A DNA stretch of 47,241 nt, taken from contig BFEA01000048.1 in NCBI GenBank assembly GCA_003427395.1, positions 1,278,313 to 1,325,553 on the forward strand. Direction: 5' to 3'. A program made the position numbers and the translations under genes. Source of the stretch: Chara braunii. Lineage: Eukaryota; Streptophyta; Charophyceae; Charales; Characeae. The notes beneath the pieces were generated by a model. It was not told where the DNA came from. It did no database searches and saw only the letters and a program-made list of their open reading frames with translations. Positions 10,076-20,790 of the stretch are shown here, piece after piece (the stretch's first letter is position 1; every line of letters begins with the position of its first letter).

Positions 10076-11035
10076 TTGACGGCTCCGCACTCGGTGACTT
10101 CTGTCAATCCTCCTCCCACTCCTTGTGATATCACTAAGCTCTTATCCACTCGCGGCAACCGACCTCCCTCTACTAGAACCCGCAAGCATGGTCCGGAGGG
10201 ACTGGCCCCGGAGCGTGACCTGGAAGGTGATGAAGAGGGTGCACCGCTACTAGATTCACCCATGGAACAGAAACTGGTTGATATAGCGGATTGGCTAATG
10301 GCCAATCTCAAAGCAAAACATGGCCCCCTCTCCAATGACTTCTGGGACAAGACATATCTGGATCTGTTCCCCATGCTAGACACGAGTGCCTCACTTAAAA
10401 TGTGTTGGAGGAGGAACTGCAACCGGGGATGAAGTGGTCCAATGAATGGCACAGATTGGACACAATTGTGTCTGCACGGTTTCAAGTACCACATGCTGCA
10501 GCAACAAAGGAAGCAAGCCAGAACGGAACACAAGAGGTAGAGTTCCTAAGCCCCCCGGTTATGCAACAACCTGCCCCTTCCCCGGGGCCGGACCTGGTTT
10601 TCTAACACCCAGCTCCGCCACCGGGAACAGATCCTCCGGACCAAGAGGAGAACACGCCACTCGATTTGGTGTGGAAAAGAAAGTTGAGGCAACTCGTCGA
10701 GATGGGCGACGACACCGGCCCTATGTCGCAGGAGGTCGCGCTACTCATCCCCGTTCGAAAGAAAAATGATAAATGGGAAGTAGGCCTGTTACCGATGGAA
10801 AATGGTAGGCAAAGGGGCGTTACGCTGCAAGGCTGGTCGTCATTCTGGCAAATCCAAAAAATTGCACGTCTGAGGCAGCGGCAGGGATTCCGCAAATGCA
10901 ACTGGAATCCCGCATCGCAGAAGCCCTACCGCCTGGGGCACAGACTATGACGTCCGTTGTAACAGGCTCTACCAAGATCGCACAGAGGGACGTATACATA
11001 CGCTTCAATCCCACTAAGGAGAATAGCCTGAGATG
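10076..11035 (+). pseudogene. LINE ORF1-like region
   Basis: Three open pieces precede the endonuclease: 10076-10432, 10402-10605 and 10666-10950, the last two in one frame separated by a stop at 10603. A frameshift lies near 10400. The first part is rich in P, E and D and contains a helix-like stretch (PMEQKLVDIADWLMANLKAK); the last is basic. Position and composition suit ORF1, the RNA-binding protein of LINEs, but I see no zinc knuckle or clear RRM, so the name rests on position. The segment 10948-11035 may extend it. Confidence 0.45.
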
Positions 11036-11232
11036 ACACACCCACAGTTAACTGCTAAACCTGCAGACGGTCAGGATTAGACACAGCGACACGTGGACCG
11101 AGCACGACGTTCAGAGAAGCTTATGTGCGCCTCTCAGCATGACGACGGGGGCCACAGATTGGGAATGCGAACAATTGTCGTGGACCCGTTTGTGACCCGT
11201 CTTGGGCTATGATACGACTGCATGACAAGTAA

Positions 11233-12377
11233 ATGGACCTGGTTAAAGCAGTATATAGGAAAGACCGCATTTGGAACCAATGCAAGAGGGGAGTAGACCT
11301 GGACTTCCAGTCATTAAATATGAATGGTCTGGCCTCGAGAAAACCTGAAAAACACAATGCAATCAGGGACCTGATGAGAGGGGTGGGGGGTAGAGACGGG
11401 CCAGACATAGTATGTGTTCAGGAAACGCACCTGATGGACACTCTAGAGCACAACCGCACACATAAAATAGTCTGGTCATATAAGGCTTTCAGGGCCCATG
11501 CCCCAAAACCAAGAAGTGTCGGGGTGGCCATTTGGATCTCCCCTGAATCCTGGGCAGGTCCGGTATTTTGGGCGATGGATCAGGAGGAAGGCCGATGGGT
11601 GTCAATCCTGGTCACCTTGGACCTTGAAATTATATGCATACTGTGCATCTATGCCCCCAATGTTGTAAATGAAAGGAAAACTTTCTTTGAGAATATCAAA
11701 TCGCATATTCCGAACGCGGTCCCAATCATTATAGCGGGGGATTGCAACGCAGCCCAGACCGAAGGATGGATAGATGGTGAACACCCTCCCCTGCCCCGTG
11801 GTATGTAGAAGAGGATGATTGGATAATCAGCGAGTTATGCATGTCACTAAAAGTGTTCGACACTTTCCGCAGGCTAAACCCAGACACAAGATACTACTCA
11901 TGCCTACGTAAATATGGGACGGAGAACCAGACGAGATCCAGGATCCAGTTAATTCTGACCTCGGAAGTACTGGAAGAATCTTTGCTTCTCGCAACAATCT
12001 TACCAGCCAACCCCTACCCGGGTCTGGATCAAAAAATGTGCACGATCATTTTATCCTTCCGTCAAAAATCAGATCGCGGTCTAGGATTTTACAAACTTAA
12101 CACTTTCATCTTACAACAACAAACTTTCCAGAAATATATTAGAGACTGTTGGACGTTTTGGCCAACACAAAAACAGTATATCCAAGACAAAATAGACTGG
12201 TTTAATAATGGATTGTTCTATTTGGGTAGAAAATGTCAGGCGTACTCCAAACTTTTAGCAACCAAGAAGCATCAGCAAGAGATGGAAATTCACCAGCAAC
12301 TGCAGCAACTTGAACATCAAGATCAACCCAACGTCTCACACAACTCACACGACACTCAGCAGACACAGCAAGGGTAG
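11233..12377 (+). pseudogene. LINE ORF2 endonuclease domain (APE type)
   Basis: The frame 11233-11808 carries the order expected of an exonuclease-endonuclease-phosphatase fold: SLNMNGL near the start, VCVQETHL (the metal-binding Glu), GRWVSILV, CIYAPN and IIAGDCNA (Asp and Asn of the catalytic site). A frameshift follows, and 11841-12377 continues with TRSRIQLILTS, a relic of the SRID motif, and the GLGFYKLN motif that precedes the RT in plant L1 elements. The usual SDH motif is not recognisable. The domain nicks target DNA to prime reverse transcription. Stops and the frameshift make this copy inactive. Confidence 0.8.
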
Positions 12378-12440
12378 GACTCAAGAGCACACAATTCACA
12401 TGAAACTCAGCAGACACAGCAAGGGAAGGATGCAAGCGCA
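12339..12440 (+). repeat. 51-bp in-frame duplication inside LINE linker
   Basis: Two copies with a period of 51 bp encode HNSHDTQQTQQG and HNSHETQQTQQG. Because 51 is a multiple of three, the duplication would have kept the frame; a stop codon now separates the copies. Confidence 0.8.
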
Positions 12441-12464
12441 CAAACACTAAAATAACAACTTTAT

Positions 12465-13663
12465 ATGTTTGTCACACAATGCTGGGAGGGAGCATGCATT
12501 CGAGGGCGACTGACACGACACCAAATGGAGGGGACCATGGATAAAAGATTCTTTAGTATGGACCGCGTAAGCGTACATAGATCTATCATAGAAGCACTTT
12601 ATGATCCACAAACCGGTCATCACGATATTATTGCGTCCACCCCCCAATGTGTGCAGATAGCAAGATCCTTCGTTAAGGACCTATTCACCTCTCGGTGCGC
12701 ACAAAGGGCGAAAGATATCAGGGAGAAAGAAATCGAAGATTTTCTAAGACCTCTTGAGAAGACCCTGACGGGCCAGCAAAAAACAGATCTAGATCGCCCC
12801 CTGTCCAAGGAAGAAATCTAGACAGCGATGATGCAAATGGATGAGGAGAAGACGTCGGGCATAGATGGGCTCCCTCAAGAGTTATGGGATACCTTCTGGT
12901 CTCATATGGCCCCGGACCTGATGAACTTCTATAATCAGGTGTGGGGGACAGGGCATATATGCGAGCTGGTGGGACAGGGAGTTCTCACCCTCCTGTTTGA
13001 AAAGGGGGACAAGATGGACATCAGGAACTATAGACCAATAACGTTGCTGACGGTGGTGTATAAAATGTTAGCGAAAACCCTGGCAAACCGCCTGATTCCA
13101 ATCCTGGACGATATCATTCACCCCACACAGACTGTATTTATCAAAGGGCGTAGGATCCACGACAATATCCTATTAGTCAATGAACTCCTCAAACTCACAA
13201 GACAAGATAAACAGAACGCGGTTGTGATCTTCATCAATTTCGAAAAAGCCTACGATCACGTAGACTGACAATTTTTAGATAGATGTATGGAAAAAATGAA
13301 CATTGGACCTGTTTTTTGGCGTTGGACCGAAATTCTGCATCATAACGCCACTACTTGTGTCCAAGTCAATAGCAGGGTGCGCCGGCCTTCCCGTTGCAAT
13401 GGTCTGTCAGACAAGGGGACCCTCTGACACCCTTCCTCTTCATAATTGTGATGAAGGCACTAGTAGTGAAGCTTCGCGCCAACAAAGACCTGCGGAAGCT
13501 GCAGATCTTGGCCATCCTTGTCGATGCAATCCCCATTTGTTCGCTGTTCGCAGATGACTTGACAATTATGGTAGATGCCACAACAACAAACATGGATGAG
13601 ATCAGAAGACTATTTGGTCGATTCACAGCGATCTCAGACATGATTGTTAATTGGGGAAATTAA
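12465..13663 (+). pseudogene. LINE reverse transcriptase, broken
   Basis: Pieces at 12465-12821, 12828-13268 and 13394-13663 make up an L1-type RT. The visible order is a pre-RT linker (GRLTRHQMEGTMDKRFFSM), EEKTSGIDGLPQELW, the LLFEKGDKMDIRNYRPITLL finger motif, FIKGRRIHDNILL, motif A as FINFEKAYDHVD (first catalytic Asp replaced by Asn), SVRQGDPLTPFLF (motif B) and CSLFADDLTIMVDA (motif C, both Asp present). Stops lie at 12819 and 13266, with a frameshift between 13268 and 13394. It aligns throughout with the second LINE at 38288-39406. The stops and the lost Asp make it inactive. Confidence 0.9.
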
Positions 13664-13666
13664 ACT

Positions 13667-14785
13667 TTGGGTTGGTGGATACATCATCAAGGAGTGCGCC
13701 CCCCGGAGCTTCCACGGGTTAAGTGGCTCCCCGAAGAGGCCCCGGTTAGGGTACTTGGAATCATGATAACTGCACTAGGTAGGCCGGCATCGAACGATAA
13801 GTGGATACTGAAACCCGCTCTAGAAAAGTTAGCCCGCTGGAAGGACCAACACACCTCCCTATTTGGTAGGGTGCTGGCGATTAGCAGTGTGGTGTTGGCG
13901 GCCTTTTAGTACAAATCAGCAATTTGGACTCTTAGTAAGGCAACCATCTGATCTTTGAAGCGTCAGCTAACGGCACTGCTGTGGCGAGGCAATGGTGAAC
14001 TCACGAACGTCATCAGCAGGGTAGCTTGGTCATCGGTTATCCAACCTAAAAACAAAGGGGGACTGGGGATTCTTGACCCGGAAACACAGGTCACAACAAT
14101 AATGGTGCAATGGGTTAAGAGACTACTCTTCACACAACAGTTCACATGGTACGCCCTGACGCTGGAACAAATGACCAAACTTGCCCCGCAAGCACCACAT
14201 GACGTTCACCCGCTAACCTGGCTGGAAGACCGCTTCTGGACAGTGTGACGGCGCACTCAGGCCGGCCGTGAACCGAATGGAGGAATGATCCGGAAGGACC
14301 TGGCCCGGGACGACTTCTGGGCCAGGGTTCTGAGAGCCTGATGCCGATTCCCTCTTCCTGACAACCCCCCTCCAACTAGGTGGGAGGAAGTGATGCGCCA
14401 ACCCGTATTTGGAAACAGGAGGATCACCGATTGATATAGCACGGTGTATAGCAATTCGGTCACCCCGTGGTGTAGGTGGGTTAAAAAAGGCGTTATACGA
14501 ATAAAAGACATTTGGAACTCAGAGACGAGGGATTGGAAGACAGTGCAGCAACTGAAGGACACACTAAAGTACTGTCACAATATTGAGAAGAACTTTGAAA
14601 TGTTGATATTCGAAATTCCTCTGGAATGGGTGCGCATCTTGCGCAAAGGGCTACGACTGGAAGAAGGGGATTGGGTATCTGTACCGGGCGACTAAGAAAG
14701 TGTGAGAAATGTGGTGGACGTGTGGTCGGATGACACTTTGCTTAACCTTTTTCACATAGGCAAGGATAATGTCCTTACCCGGTAC
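13667..14785 (+). pseudogene. LINE post-RT region
   Basis: Open pieces at 13667-13909, 13955-14248 and 14444-14695 align with the post-RT region of the other LINE in the window. Landmarks are VRVLGIMITALGRP, ALLWRGNGELTNVISRVAW, GGLGILDP, KGVIRIKDIW and WVRILRKGLRLEEGDWV. In related elements this is the thumb and connection region. Coding similarity fades at about 14770 and ends at the GC-rich insertion. The zf-RVT finger is not reached. Confidence 0.75.
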
Positions 14786-15224
14786 CAGGGTTGTCGAGCC
14801 CCAAGCCCGGGGCCCCGGCGAGAGTCTGGGGATCCGGGGGTGGGCACCCCCAACCCCGGCTCTGGAAAAAAATAATAATAATAAAAAAATAGTGGGGGGT
14901 GCGCAGCGAGAGCGCGCACCCCATGGGCTAAATCCCAAAAATGGGGTTTTGTGCCCCACCTCGGAACCCCCCCGGGGCCACACCAACCGCTGGGGGGACC
15001 GGGGTAGCTGCGGGTGCGGGGCCGAGCCTGGGCCAACAGCCGGCGGGGGCGGGGTTGAGTGGGGGCAGGGACGGGGGTGCGAGGTGTGGGGGCAGGGTTG
15101 CGGAGCGGGGCCGAGGGTGTCGGGGTTGGGGTAGGGGCGGGGGTCAATTTTGGCAGAGGTGGGGGTCTGGGGGTGAAACCCCTACCCCGGCTTGGGCCCA
15201 GGGGATCCCCGCGTGACAACCCTG
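14786..15224. mobile_element. GC-rich TIR element, hAT-like ends
   Basis: A 439-bp segment of very high GC begins CAGGGTTGTC and ends GACAACCCTG, a perfect 10-bp terminal inverted repeat of the CAGGG type common in hAT transposons. It has subterminal direct repeats (…GGGGGTG…ACCCCGGCT near both ends), an AT-rich island (14865-14890) and a 9-bp hairpin (GGGGTGCGC/GCGCACCCC). There is no coding capacity, so it would be non-autonomous. The 8-bp flanks differ on the two sides: a LINE lies left and a gypsy element right. The expected hAT target duplication is therefore missing. Confidence 0.55.
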
Positions 15225-16126
15225 CTTGGGAGGAGTATCGGAAGGTTGACTTTCACTATTACCTGGAGCATTGGGTTGAGATAAAACAGCGTTGTGCTAA
15301 AAGGACAGCAAAGTTGATCTTCTTCAAGCTTCTCATCAACCACCGCATTCTCCGTGTCTTGGTTGATTGTGGTTCTACTGCTAATTTTCTTCCTCCACAC
15401 GGGTACGCCAGGTGGGCTTGGGAATGAAGCAAGTGGAGTTGCAGACCCCTTGTGAGACTAAAGTGGGCAACCAAGAGGCTGTCACTTCCACACATGCAGT
15501 CAAAGGTGTTCACAATACCTTTGATGTTGATTGCACCGTCACACACGAAGTAAACTTCTATGTCCTCGACAAGTGTCCCTTTGACGAAGTTCTTGGCTTG
15601 GGCTGGTTAAAATCCCAATACCAAATAATTGAGTGGGCGAAATAACTTTTTGTGGTACAAGATGCCTAGGGAGACGAACGTGCAGTCCTCTTGGATGAAG
15701 TGCGCGAGTTCTTGGTATTGTTGTTGAATGTAATGGAATTCTGCAAAAAGTGACGCATGTGCAAGGAAGATGGGCAATTGTATATAGCCTTTGTGAAACT
15801 TTCCCATGCGCAAGGAGAATGAGAAATTGTATATAGCCTTTAGGAGACCTTCCCATGTGCCTTCTACTTTTGTGGCATGTACTAGTTCTACTTTGCATGA
15901 TGTGACTACTTTATTGCCCTCTTCTTCTACTTTTGCTTCGTCGTCGGAGATCCCAGCTAACTTTCAATGCCTCCTCAACGGATTCTCTGAAGTTGTGGCC
16001 GAACCACGTGGAGTCCCTGTGCTTCAGGTCCAACTCAAGATCGAGTTGGTAGAAGGCACCGTTTCTCCAAAGGGCTGTGTGTACTGTATGGGACTGCGAG
16101 TTGGAGGAACTCCGAAAACAAATTAA
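15225..16126 (+). pseudogene. gypsy aspartic protease and linker
   Basis: The frame at 15225-15427 reads through LLINHRILRVLVDCGSTANF, where DCGST replaces the usual D(S/T)G catalytic loop of retroviral-type proteases. A frameshift then leads to 15412-15645, with KVGNQEAVTS, STHAVKGV and FYVLDKCPFDEVLGLGWL, which match the second copy. The linker to the RT (15650-16126) is Ser/Thr-rich and carries stops. The protease would release Gag and Pol proteins by cleavage of the polyprotein. It is not functional because of the breaks. Confidence 0.8.
15756..15853 (+). repeat. 49-bp tandem duplication in gypsy linker
   Basis: Two copies with a period of 49 bp share ATTGTATATAGCCTTT and CTTCCCATG-type ends. 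The period shifts the frame, which adds to the decay. The second gypsy element has one copy only. Confidence 0.7.
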
Positions 16127-17048
16127 CGAAATGATTGATAAGGGGTAGATTAAGCCTAGTGAGTTTAAATGTGGTGTACTGGTTTTATTTGTCCCCAAGA
16201 AAGGAGGCAAAATCCGGATGTGTACTGACTACCGCTCACTAAATAGAATAACAAGAAAGAATGCATAGTCATTGTCACGCATTGATGACTTGCTAGATGC
16301 TGCAGATAGGTGCAAGGTCTTCTCCAAGCTCGATCTCAAGTCTGACTACCACCAGATTGAAGTCGATCCTGTGGACCAATGCAAGACTGTATTCAAAACT
16401 TGCGATGGGTTGTACGAATGTCCTTCGGTCTCACGAATGTACTGACCACCTTTCAGTGTCTCATGGATAGTGTTTCGTGATTAGATCAATCGATCTGTTG
16501 TTATCAACCTAAACGGTATTCTGATGTTCAACAAATCGACGCAAAAATACATGAGACATCACGAGAAAGTGTTGAACATCCGCAAGAAAACACAACTCCT
16601 TCCCAACTTAGAAAAATAAGAGTTGGGGAAGGACAACATCATCTGCCGTGGGCGCCGGTTGTCTACTGCGGGCCTCGAGCCTGAGGGAACCAAAGTTGAG
16701 GTCATTCGCAACTGGCCTCAACTGGTGAATGTCCGTGAACTGTGTTCCTTTCTTGATCTTGCGTCGTGTTATTAAAAGTTTGTAACCATATTTTATATCA
16801 TTGCTCCCTTGTTGTCTAGACTAACAAGCAAGAATGTATCTTACACATGGAACGAAGCATATGAGACTGCCTTTCAAGCATTGAAAGTGGCTCTCGTGAG
16901 TCATCTAGTGCTATGCACGGCAAATCCCAAACTCACATTCGTAGTCACTACGGATGCGAACCAATATGAGATTGGCGCAACGCTGCAACAAGTCGATGGT
17001 GATGGCTTGTGTCTGCTTGAGTACTACAGCAAACACATGTCCAAGTAG
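16126..17048 (+). pseudogene. gypsy reverse transcriptase and RNase H, heavily decayed
   Basis: Fragments in several frames give PKKGGKIRMCTDYRSLNRIT (fingers), CKVFSKLDLKSDYHQIEV (motif A, Asp present) and FLDLASCY before the RNase H. The YLDD box is lost: the matching stretch reads INLNGILMF, so both catalytic Asp are replaced. RNase H appears at 16809-17048 with TWNEAYETAFQALK and FVVTTDANQYEIGATL, keeping the first catalytic Asp. Stops occur throughout. RT would copy the element RNA and RNase H would remove the template; this copy cannot. Confidence 0.85.
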
Positions 17049-17116
17049 CTACTTCCACCTACATAAGAGAGCTCTATGCCTTGAGAGAGACATTAGACCA
17101 CTGAAAACACTGCCTT

Positions 17117-18129
17117 TTGGGTCACCATGTCAAAGTTTTCTCATACCATGAGACTTTGACATGGATTAAGATGCAAAATAATCCATCTACAAAATTGACC
17201 TACTGGTTGCATGAAATTGATGCTTTCAATTTTGAATTGAAGAAAAAAAAGGGTTGTTATAATCGAGTTGTTGATACATTGTCTCGCCACCCAGAGTATA
17301 TGACTATCCTTGTGAGCTCCTACGACCTCCGAAGGAAAATAAAGGAGGAACTAGTAGAGCAAACTGCCAAGGATCCGCACCTCGGTCTAATCCTTGCGCA
17401 GCTCAAGGCTGACCCAAGTAGTCGGCCTGATTTGTGCGAGTGTGAGGGTATGATTTTTCGACGCTATAGAACAATGACCGATTGTGTGTACCCAATTCCG
17501 TACTTACTCATTGGACTTGGCTCATGGCCGAAGTGGACACTTCGGTTTTGAGAAGACATACAAAAGTATATTACAACAGTTTGATTGACTCGGAATGAAA
17601 GGATCTGCTCACAAGTTTGTAGCGGAGTGTGAAGCCTGTCAGCGAATCAAACCGTCTAGGCAAAAGCCCATAGGGCTGCTGAAACGTCTTCCCGAAGAGA
17701 CTGTCTCTATTGATTTCGCCGACATCGATAAGTTGAGTAAAAATGAGTATTCGCAAGTGATAGTGATTGTTGACCGCTTCTTTAAATTTATGAATATAAT
17801 TTCATTGCCATCTCATGGCCCAACCGACCTTATGATCGATGAGTTTAACAAGAATTCTGCAATATGGCCCCCCGAAGACTCTTGCGAGTGACCGAGACAC
17901 TGGGTATTTAAGTTCAGATTGGAGGGACTTCACTTCCCAACTCTACAACATCAAACTGAAAATGACATCTGGTCGACACCCCAAAGCCAATGGTTTGGCT
18001 GAGAAAATCAGCCAGACTGTGACACAACTTTTCCGCACCTTAATTATTCCCGACCAGGTAGTGTGGGATGAAGAGCTGTATACAGTGAAGGGGGTGTATA
18101 ACAACTCCATTCACTCTTCACCGGTATGA
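17117..18129 (+). pseudogene. gypsy integrase
   Basis: 17117-17551 covers the RNase H end and tether (WLHEIDAFNFELKKKKG, VVDTLSRHP). 17595-17891 has the end of the HHCC zinc finger (FVAECEACQRIKPSRQKP) and the first catalytic Asp (VSIDFADIDKL). After a frameshift, 17839-18129 has TLASDRDTGYLSSDWRDFTS with the second Asp, and GRHPKANGLAEKISQTV with the Glu. The D-D-E triad can thus still be read. The enzyme would join element cDNA to chromosomal DNA. Frameshifts near 17540 and 17880 inactivate it. Confidence 0.85.
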
Positions 18130-18755
18130 CGTCGAAAATACTGCATTTCGGTTGGAAGATCGCAACCCTCTCTCCTATCCTACTTGTTCCCTGAACAACC
18201 GGCTGGTCTGACACTTGGCAGGCCTGGCTACAACGCTAAGTATGATCACTTGCTCAAAGTTGTTGTCAGAACAATGACCCCTGCAATGACCAAGCAATAG
18301 CATGCCATGATCCATCACGCTAACAAGAAGAGCATACCAACGACTTTGAAGTGGGAAGTTATGTCTGGGTCACAATGTCGCAGTTTTCAGAAGAAGAGGG
18401 GGTGTCATGCAAACTTCTCCCTCTCTACTATGGTCCATGGAAGGTTCTAAAGGTGGTGGGTGATGATAAGTTTGGTCCTTCATTTTGTGATAGACACACT
18501 TCCTCATCTGCGCACATATCTGGTCTTTCACGCGTCTAAACTGCTTCCGTACCTCACTCCTACTTCTTTTGATTACCGTGAGCCCGTGCAATCAATGGTG
18601 GCCACGAAATAGACAAGATAGTAAGTCATGTTGGTAAGGGACGTAACAGACAACACCAAGTTCACTTTATGTATCACCTGCTAGATGATTTGACCTGGAT
18701 TGCGAAGAAAGAGTTGCTGCTGAGTGCAACTCGTGTTGTCAAGGCATACAAATGA
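18130..18755 (+). pseudogene. integrase C terminus (GPY/F-like) and chromodomain
   Basis: 18351-18480 reads GSYVWVTMSQFSEEEGV and LLPLYYGPWKVLKVVGDD, the GPY/F-like module of Ty3/gypsy integrases. After a frameshift it continues HLRTYLVFHASKLLPYL. A 51-codon frame (18600-18752, stop at 18753) follows, with HEIDKIVSHVGKG, QHQVHFMYHLLDDLTWIAKK and ATRVVKAYK. The pattern of aromatic residues before a W.....L block is that of a chromodomain. Such domains direct integration to particular chromatin. The chromodomain is open, but the frames before it are broken. Confidence 0.75.
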
Positions 18756-18892
18756 CACATAGTTTCCGATGCTGTTCCAACGTTCTCTACGAAACTTACT
18801 GCCACAAAGTATACCGGAAATCTCTTTGCTATGTATGCTAATGCTGTGTTTGGCAGGGACTCAGATTCAGTTACTCGGTCGAAGGGACCTCA

Positions 18893-18909
18893 CTCTTGAG
18901 GGGGGGTAG
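18893..18909 (+). promoter_or_regulatory. polypurine tract
   Basis: CTTGAGGGGGGGTAG lies directly before the LTR start TGTAAGG. A purine run here is the plus-strand primer site of LTR retrotransposons. Its position also fixes this LTR as the 3' one. Confidence 0.75.
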
Positions 18910-20224
18910 TGTAAGGACCTGCCAAAACACGGACTGAGAGCACAGCTGATTTCTGACTGTTGCCGCTGGAATGTATGCCTTGCTGAGATTCCCGCTTGTT
19001 GCTGAGTTTTCTAAGCCTGTGTGTGTGCGTGTTTGGTGGTCTGTCTGTGTGTGGCCCACCAGGGCACTTGTTTGTTTGGGAGGCCTGTAGAGCTGGTACT
19101 TACCTGTGGCCGTGACTTAGGGGTTGCAGAGGGGAAAAACACTCAAGTGGCCGAAGGGGTAGCTTAGGGCACACTCAAGTAGCGGTAGTGTAGGCCCGTA
19201 GGTAGTTGAGTAGTGGTAGGCTGAGCAGAAGAAGACAAAAAGTTAGTATTTTTAGAGGCCCAGTAGCTGTGGGCTAGGTGTAGGTGGGTACCAGTTCATG
19301 TAGTCTGAGTCTAGGGCCTGTGCGGACGATATCAGAGCCTGCAATGATGTTTCCCTCCAAAAGGGAGGAGGTACCAGTTGCTTGGAGACCTCGCGGCCTG
19401 GAAGTCACGGATCAAGAGGCAGGTTGGCCGCTATATCTCCAGGAGGAGCGAAGTGCTCCTCCTCATTTGCTGTGTGCAAGTTTGGGCATCACGCTGCCGG
19501 AGTGCCTGGAGGAGCGCTAGTGTGCAGTGCTGTGGGGAAGAGGAGCGCCCAGCCCTCCACCTTGGCTAGGGTGGACGGGCTCGCGTAAGTGGAGGAGGAA
19601 GAAGGGGAATGGGAGAGGGGAGCGCCAGGGGTAATTACCTGGCTATGGTGGACAACATCTTCATCACCTTGGCAGGCGCTGCATCTGGAAGGTCCCAGTG
19701 GGGGAAGTGTTGCATCAAGAAGCTTCAAGGCAGAATCAGGCATGGCAGCCTTAGGAGAGGAGGACATAGCTGCTTTTGTGTTGTCTTTTGCACATCAGGG
19801 CAAGGCCCTTAGTAGTCTGCCGTATCCTCGGCCTTGACGAAGTAAGGAAGGAGGAAGGCCATGGCTATTGTGCCAGCAGTAGAAGAGGGATTCGGGCATT
19901 GATTCTGGTTCAGCCATTCATCCTCATTATTATTATTCCCTGTCTGAATAAGTGGGCAGGAGATAAGGACGGGGATTTAGTTGGTGAAGAAGGGGGAATT
20001 GTCATTGGTCTTTTGCTGGGTGTACATCGTCTTCTTCTTCTTCTTCTTCTTCTTCTCCTTCTCCTTCTTCTTCTTCTTCTTCTTCTTCTTCTTCTTCTTC
20101 TTCTTCTTCTTCTTCTTCTTCTTCTTCTTCTTCTTTACTTCTCTCTCCTCTCAAGTTCATTCATTTCTTTTGCAATTGGACGGCATTGTACTTCCTTGTG
20201 AGTTTGCACTTCGGAATCGTAACA
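18910..20224 (+). repeat. 3' LTR of Ty3/gypsy element, about 1.3 kb
   Basis: It begins TGTAAGGACCTGCC after the polypurine tract and ends CGTAACA. A full-length copy lies on the minus strand at 33064-35243 and a 3' partial copy at 44765-45316, with ends TGTAAGG and ATAACA in agreement. It contains an expanded TTC microsatellite (20030-20136). Its antisense strand carries splice-like sites seen also in the other copies; here one donor is intact (TACTTACCTG, 19098-19107) and another is changed (TAATTACCTG, 19632-19641). Confidence 0.85.
20030..20136. repeat. (TTC)n / (GAA)n microsatellite
   Basis: TTC triplets run for about 105 bp with two TCC interruptions. It lies inside the LTR; the same place in the other LTR copies (about 33160-33200 and 45188-45222) holds only a short, imperfect tract. 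Confidence 0.9.
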
Positions 20225-20403
20225 CAGTGTACTAACTGGTTCTCATTACTAATCCACAAGCAGCATCACCCGAATCAATCAAATGATTATAATTGCAGAC
20301 GGAAAGCATCGCAAGCTGAATTTGACAGTTATTTATAGCACTTGAGCATACAGCCAGCACTCACCCATCTCTCGCTTCCTGTTTCCAACCCCCTTAACTG
20401 ACG

Positions 20404-20790
20404 GCAGGGAACTTAGTTGTACCCGCCCGGTGCATAAATGGTCAAGCTGGGGGTCAACCCAGCGAACGTTATTTACCGACACACTCTACATCATAAGGAT
20501 GAGCTGATGTAGCAACAGGACGACAGCTCAAAATTACTTAATGTCCCAACAACACAGTGTGGCCATCCAGCAGAACCCTCTACTGTGCAGGGAACTTAGC
20601 TAGACCTACACTGGGCATAGGTTGTCAAGCTGGGCAACCTATGCACGGGGTGGCTGTGGCAAGCGCATTGTTTAGTGACGCCCTGTACATCTTAAGAGTT
20701 GTCTAATGTAGCAGCATGACGACTGCTCAAGACTTTTTTAACGTCCCAACTGGACGGCGTGTCCAACCAGCAGGATTCCTCGACTGTGGT
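20404..20790 (+). repeat. diverged tandem duplication, period about 183 bp
   Basis: Both copies begin GCAGGGAACTTAG and share TCAAGCTGGG, TAATGTAGCA or TGATGTAGCA, GACG.C.GCTCAA, AATGTCCCAAC or AACGTCCCAAC and CTCGACTGT or CTCTACTGT. The second copy starts at 20587. Confidence 0.75.
20615..20644. other. 10-bp perfect inverted repeat
   Basis: GCATAGGTTG and CAACCTATGC flank the 10-nt loop TCAAGCTGGG. The first copy of the duplication keeps the loop sequence but not the pairing. Confidence 0.7.

Larger units (their letters stand above)
10020..14785 (+). mobile_element. L1-like LINE, decayed, 3' end missing
   Basis: In order on the plus strand: an ORF1-like region, an APE-type endonuclease, a linker, a reverse transcriptase with an FADD box and post-RT motifs. 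This is the L1 domain order. Stops and frameshifts break it into at least eight pieces. It stops abruptly at the GC-rich element beginning at 14786, so the zf-RVT domain, C terminus, 3' UTR and tail are missing. The 5' boundary is approximate. Confidence 0.8.
15225..18909 (+). mobile_element. Ty3/gypsy chromovirus-type element, internal region, 5'-truncated
   Basis: The order protease, RT, RNase H, integrase, GPY/F-like region, chromodomain, polypurine tract and LTR is that of a chromodomain-bearing Ty3/gypsy element. Gag and the 5' LTR are absent; sequence begins in the spacer before the protease, exactly at the end of the GC-rich TIR element. Stops and frameshifts break every domain. It aligns with the second gypsy element at 37534-45316. 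Confidence 0.85.

Noticed and set aside
13303-13557. Separate protein in the LINE RT region
   Set aside because: It is an out-of-frame reading of the RT motif B and C region.
14769-15427. Long Pro/Gly/Thr-rich open frames on both strands
   Set aside because: High GC removes stop codons; the stretch is explained by the TIR element.
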